NCBI GenBank assembly: GCA_022823665.1
Contig: JAJEHN010000028.1
Coordinates: 1-64,000, forward strand
DNA from: Thermoanaerobaculia bacterium
Lineage (GTDB): Bacteria; Acidobacteriota; Thermoanaerobaculia; Multivoradales; Multivoraceae
Direction of reading: 5' to 3'
Length of the DNA stretch: 64,000 nucleotides
Made by a program: the position numbers and the translations under genes. Positions 62,143-64,000 of this stretch are shown piece after piece (position 1 is the stretch's first letter; each line of letters begins with the position of its first letter). The notes beneath the pieces were generated by a model. That model saw only the letters and a program-made list of their open reading frames with translations. It ran no database searches and was not told the DNA's origin.

Positions 62143-63654
62143 TCAGGGTACTTCGATCACCGAGAAGAAGCGCTGGCCGCCCGGGAGAAGCGCTTCCACG
62201 CGGACGAGATCGCCGGACTCGAGGTCGGCCACTGCCTTCTCCAGATCGCCGAGACTCTCGATCGCAGCGTCGTTGATGCCGACGATCACCAGCCCTTCCT
62301 GGAAGCCCTTTTCCGCGAACACGCTGCGAGCGGAGACGCCGGATACGAAGACGCCGCGCTGGCGGCGGTCCAACTGGGCACGCTCGCGCAGGGTCCGCGT
62401 CAGCGGCCGGAGTTCCAGGCCGAGCCAGTCCATGCTCTCCTCGCGAGGCGGCGCGGCCGGCGTCGGTTCCTCCCGCTCCGCGATAAGGGACGGCCGCTCC
62501 TCGAGCCTGACGTCGAGTCGGATGCGTTCGGAGTCGCGCAGCACCTGCAGTTGAACGTCGCGACCCGGCGGCAGCGCGGCCACGTAGTCGATCAGGTCGC
62601 GCGTCCCTTCCACTTCATGCTCGTCCACACTGAGGATGACGTCGCCGGCCTCGACTCCCGCCTTCTCCGCCGGCGTGTCCGCCTGAACGTTCGAGACGAA
62701 CGCTCCATCCGGCTCCTCCAGCCCGTAGTAACGGGCCTCGATGTGCTCCAGGTCGCGAATGTTGACGCCCAGATAGCCTCGCCGGACCCGGCCCGTGTCC
62801 CGTAGCTGGGGAAGCACCCCTTCGAGCACGTCCACGGGCACCGCGAAACCGATGTTCTCGGCGAACGCCTTGCCGGTCGCGATCCCGACCACCTCGCCGG
62901 CGGTGTTGACCAGGGGACCGCCGGAGTTGCCGAGGTTGATCGCGGCGTCGGTCTGGATGTAGTTGGCGAAGTCGGCGCGGTTGTTCTCGATCGCGATCGA
63001 TCGTCCCATGGCGCTGACCACGCCCACGGTCACCGACGCCTCGAAGCTCAGCGGGTTGCCGACCGCCATGACCCAGTCCCCTACCCGGAGCGCGTCCGAG
63101 TCGCCAAGCGGCAGGTACGGAAGCTCCTCGCCGGCGTCGATCTTGAGCAGCGCCAGATCCGTCTCGCGGTCCCGGCCCCTGACTTCGGCAGGATAGTCGC
63201 GGCCGCCCATGCCGACCTGGATTCTCTCCGCCCGCTCGACTACGTGGTTGTTCGTCACGATCCAGCCGTCGGCGGAGATCAGGAAGCCGCTCCCGGCGCC
63301 GGGGAAGCGCTGCTCCTCCTGCTCCGGTTGCGGCTGTCCCGGAACGCGCCGGAAGAAGTCCTGGAAGCCCCGGAGCTCCGGCGCCTCCTCGATCCGCACG
63401 ACCTTGACCGTCACGACCGCCGGCAGAACCGCCTCCGCCAGATCGGCGAAACTGTCGATCGCGGTCCTCGCGTGGCGCTCGACCCGTCTCGCCTGCTCGT
63501 CCCGCGCATCCTTCTCCCCTGCCACGGCAGGCAGGGCCGTTTCCTCGGCGCGCGTCGGTTCGGTGAGGTTCAGCCCGCCGGCGATGATCATGCCGAACAC
63601 CAGGGCGCCGGCGACCATCAGGGCGGTAAAGAGGATCTGCTTCTTCGTGTTCAT
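62143..63654 (-). CDS. degP: Do/HtrA-family periplasmic serine protease
   Basis: 503 residues from the ATG at 63654: a signal/anchor helix (LFTALMVAGALVFGMIIAGG), a trypsin-like domain with His137 (NNHVVE), Asp166 (DLALLKID) and Ser244 (GNSGGPL), then two PDZ domains (RGYLGVNIRDLEH and LGLELRPLTRTLRER). It degrades or refolds misfolded envelope proteins. The upstream non-coding region holds TATGCT (minus strand, 63717-63712) as a possible -10. Confidence 0.95.
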   Translation of the reverse strand: MNTKKQILFTALMVAGALVFGMIIAGGLNLTEPTRAEETALPAVAGEKDARDEQARRVERHARTAIDSFADLAEAVLPAVVTVKVVRIEEAPELRGFQDFFRRVPGQPQPEQEEQRFPGAGSGFLISADGWIVTNNHVVERAERIQVGMGGRDYPAEVRGRDRETDLALLKIDAGEELPYLPLGDSDALRVGDWVMAVGNPLSFEASVTVGVVSAMGRSIAIENNRADFANYIQTDAAINLGNSGGPLVNTAGEVVGIATGKAFAENIGFAVPVDVLEGVLPQLRDTGRVRRGYLGVNIRDLEHIEARYYGLEEPDGAFVSNVQADTPAEKAGVEAGDVILSVDEHEVEGTRDLIDYVAALPPGRDVQLQVLRDSERIRLDVRLEERPSLIAEREEPTPAAPPREESMDWLGLELRPLTRTLRERAQLDRRQRGVFVSGVSARSVFAEKGFQEGLVIVGINDAAIESLGDLEKAVADLESGDLVRVEALLPGGQRFFSVIEVP

Positions 63655-64000
63655 CGTTCGCAAGTTCCAGTTCAGGTAGGGAAGCAGGTGCCGCTACGCG
63701 GCGGCGCCTGAAGCATACAACCGTAGAGCGCCGGCCTCTCCGACGCCTCGACACCAGAGCGTGCAAGTCGCCTGCCAACGCGGGCGGCCGTTAACATGCC
63801 GCCGACTTCCCGGCACGAAGTCCCCGCCCTTTCGCCGCATTCCGCCGGCAGAGTCACGTCGGCCGTCGAAGGCGCGCCATTCTGGCGCGAGCACCCGGGA
63901 ACGGCTTGCCGGGCCGATCCGGCCGTTGTATAGTTCCCGTCCGACCGCCGGCGCTTCTCCACCCGAGAGCGAAACGCCGAATACCGGCTGTCGGCTGCTG
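63655..64000. other. Gene-free right edge of the window
   Basis: About 345 bases with no supportable gene. It should hold the degP promoter on the minus strand and, on the plus strand, a promoter for a gene beyond the window. The open frames here are short and have no recognisable product. Confidence 0.6.
63906..63934 (+). promoter_or_regulatory. Probable sigma-70 promoter reading out of the window
   Basis: TTGCCG (63906-63911), a 17-base spacer and TATAGT (63929-63934). The hexamers match four and five consensus bases. It resembles the nqr promoter (TTGCCC, 17 bases, AATAGT). No start codon with a clear gene follows before 64000. Confidence 0.55.

Noticed and set aside
1..64000. CRISPR arrays, rRNA, tRNA, insertion sequences, prophage
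   Set aside because: No regularly spaced repeats, transposase or phage genes were found, and the intergenic gaps are mostly too short for RNA genes. A tRNA could still be missed by eye.

Overview
The window is a GC-rich, gene-dense stretch of bacterial chromosome with 60 protein genes I can support. I see no rRNA, tRNA, CRISPR array, insertion sequence or phage gene. Phosphatidylethanolamine synthesis (psd, pssA), Na+-NQR, lipoproteins, TRAP transporters and a periplasmic HtrA protease point to a Gram-negative, respiring bacterium, probably marine or salt-exposed. A complete coenzyme F420 pathway with two luciferase-like oxidoreductases narrows it to a lineage that makes F420. An uncultured Acidobacteriota (Thermoanaerobaculia-like) or similar phylum is my best guess, but sequence alone does not settle it.

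Layout. 0.1-7.4 kb: dtd, ssb, mutS, tsaB, a DUF465 gene and the coupled psd-pssA-trxB set. 7.4-14.7 kb: a DctPQM-type TRAP transporter whose binding protein is convergent to its permeases, a MATE exporter, an SDR and a PNPOx-fold protein, then a small minus-strand operon with two paralogous membrane proteins and a DUF2085 protein. 14.7-22.1 kb: asnS-rnc, a coiled-coil protein with internal 66-bp repeats, a RidA protein, mgtE, recO and mutL. 22.1-26 kb: accessory metabolism (LLM oxidoreductase, CoA-transferase homologue, GST, TerC). 26-33.6 kb: the F420 cluster npdG-cofE-cofD-cofC-cofGH, a methyltransferase and a convergent LLM enzyme. 33.7-45.5 kb: DUF4230-like protein, PaaK-like ligase, a TAXI TRAP system, a PQQ-type propeller coupled to an M16 peptidase, a MoCF/CinA-like protein, a crotonase homologue and nfuA. 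45.6-53.4 kb: nqrABCDEF with its own flavinylation gene apbE and iron-delivery gene nqrM. 53.4-64 kb: a 2-phosphoglycerate kinase/ApgM-type mutase fusion, a SpoU methyltransferase, then a long minus-strand string degP, response regulator, B12-binding protein, valS, birA, hypothetical.

How the genes work together. NqrA-F would couple NADH oxidation to Na+ export. ApbE attaches FMN to NqrB and NqrC, and NqrM is needed for the iron centre. The cof genes make F420, npdG exchanges electrons between F420 and NADPH, and the LLM and possibly the PNPOx proteins would use it.

The most unusual signal is a pair of homologous long inverted-repeat elements, in opposite orientation, in the two gaps flanking apbE inside the nqr cluster. 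Their loops share near-identical blocks, while their arms differ between copies yet remain perfectly self-complementary. Other points are a CoA-transferase homologue without its catalytic Glu, a crotonase homologue without both catalytic Glu residues, an ApgM-type mutase with Thr in place of the nucleophilic Ser, an rnc gene with no ordinary start codon, and several probable leaderless promoters.
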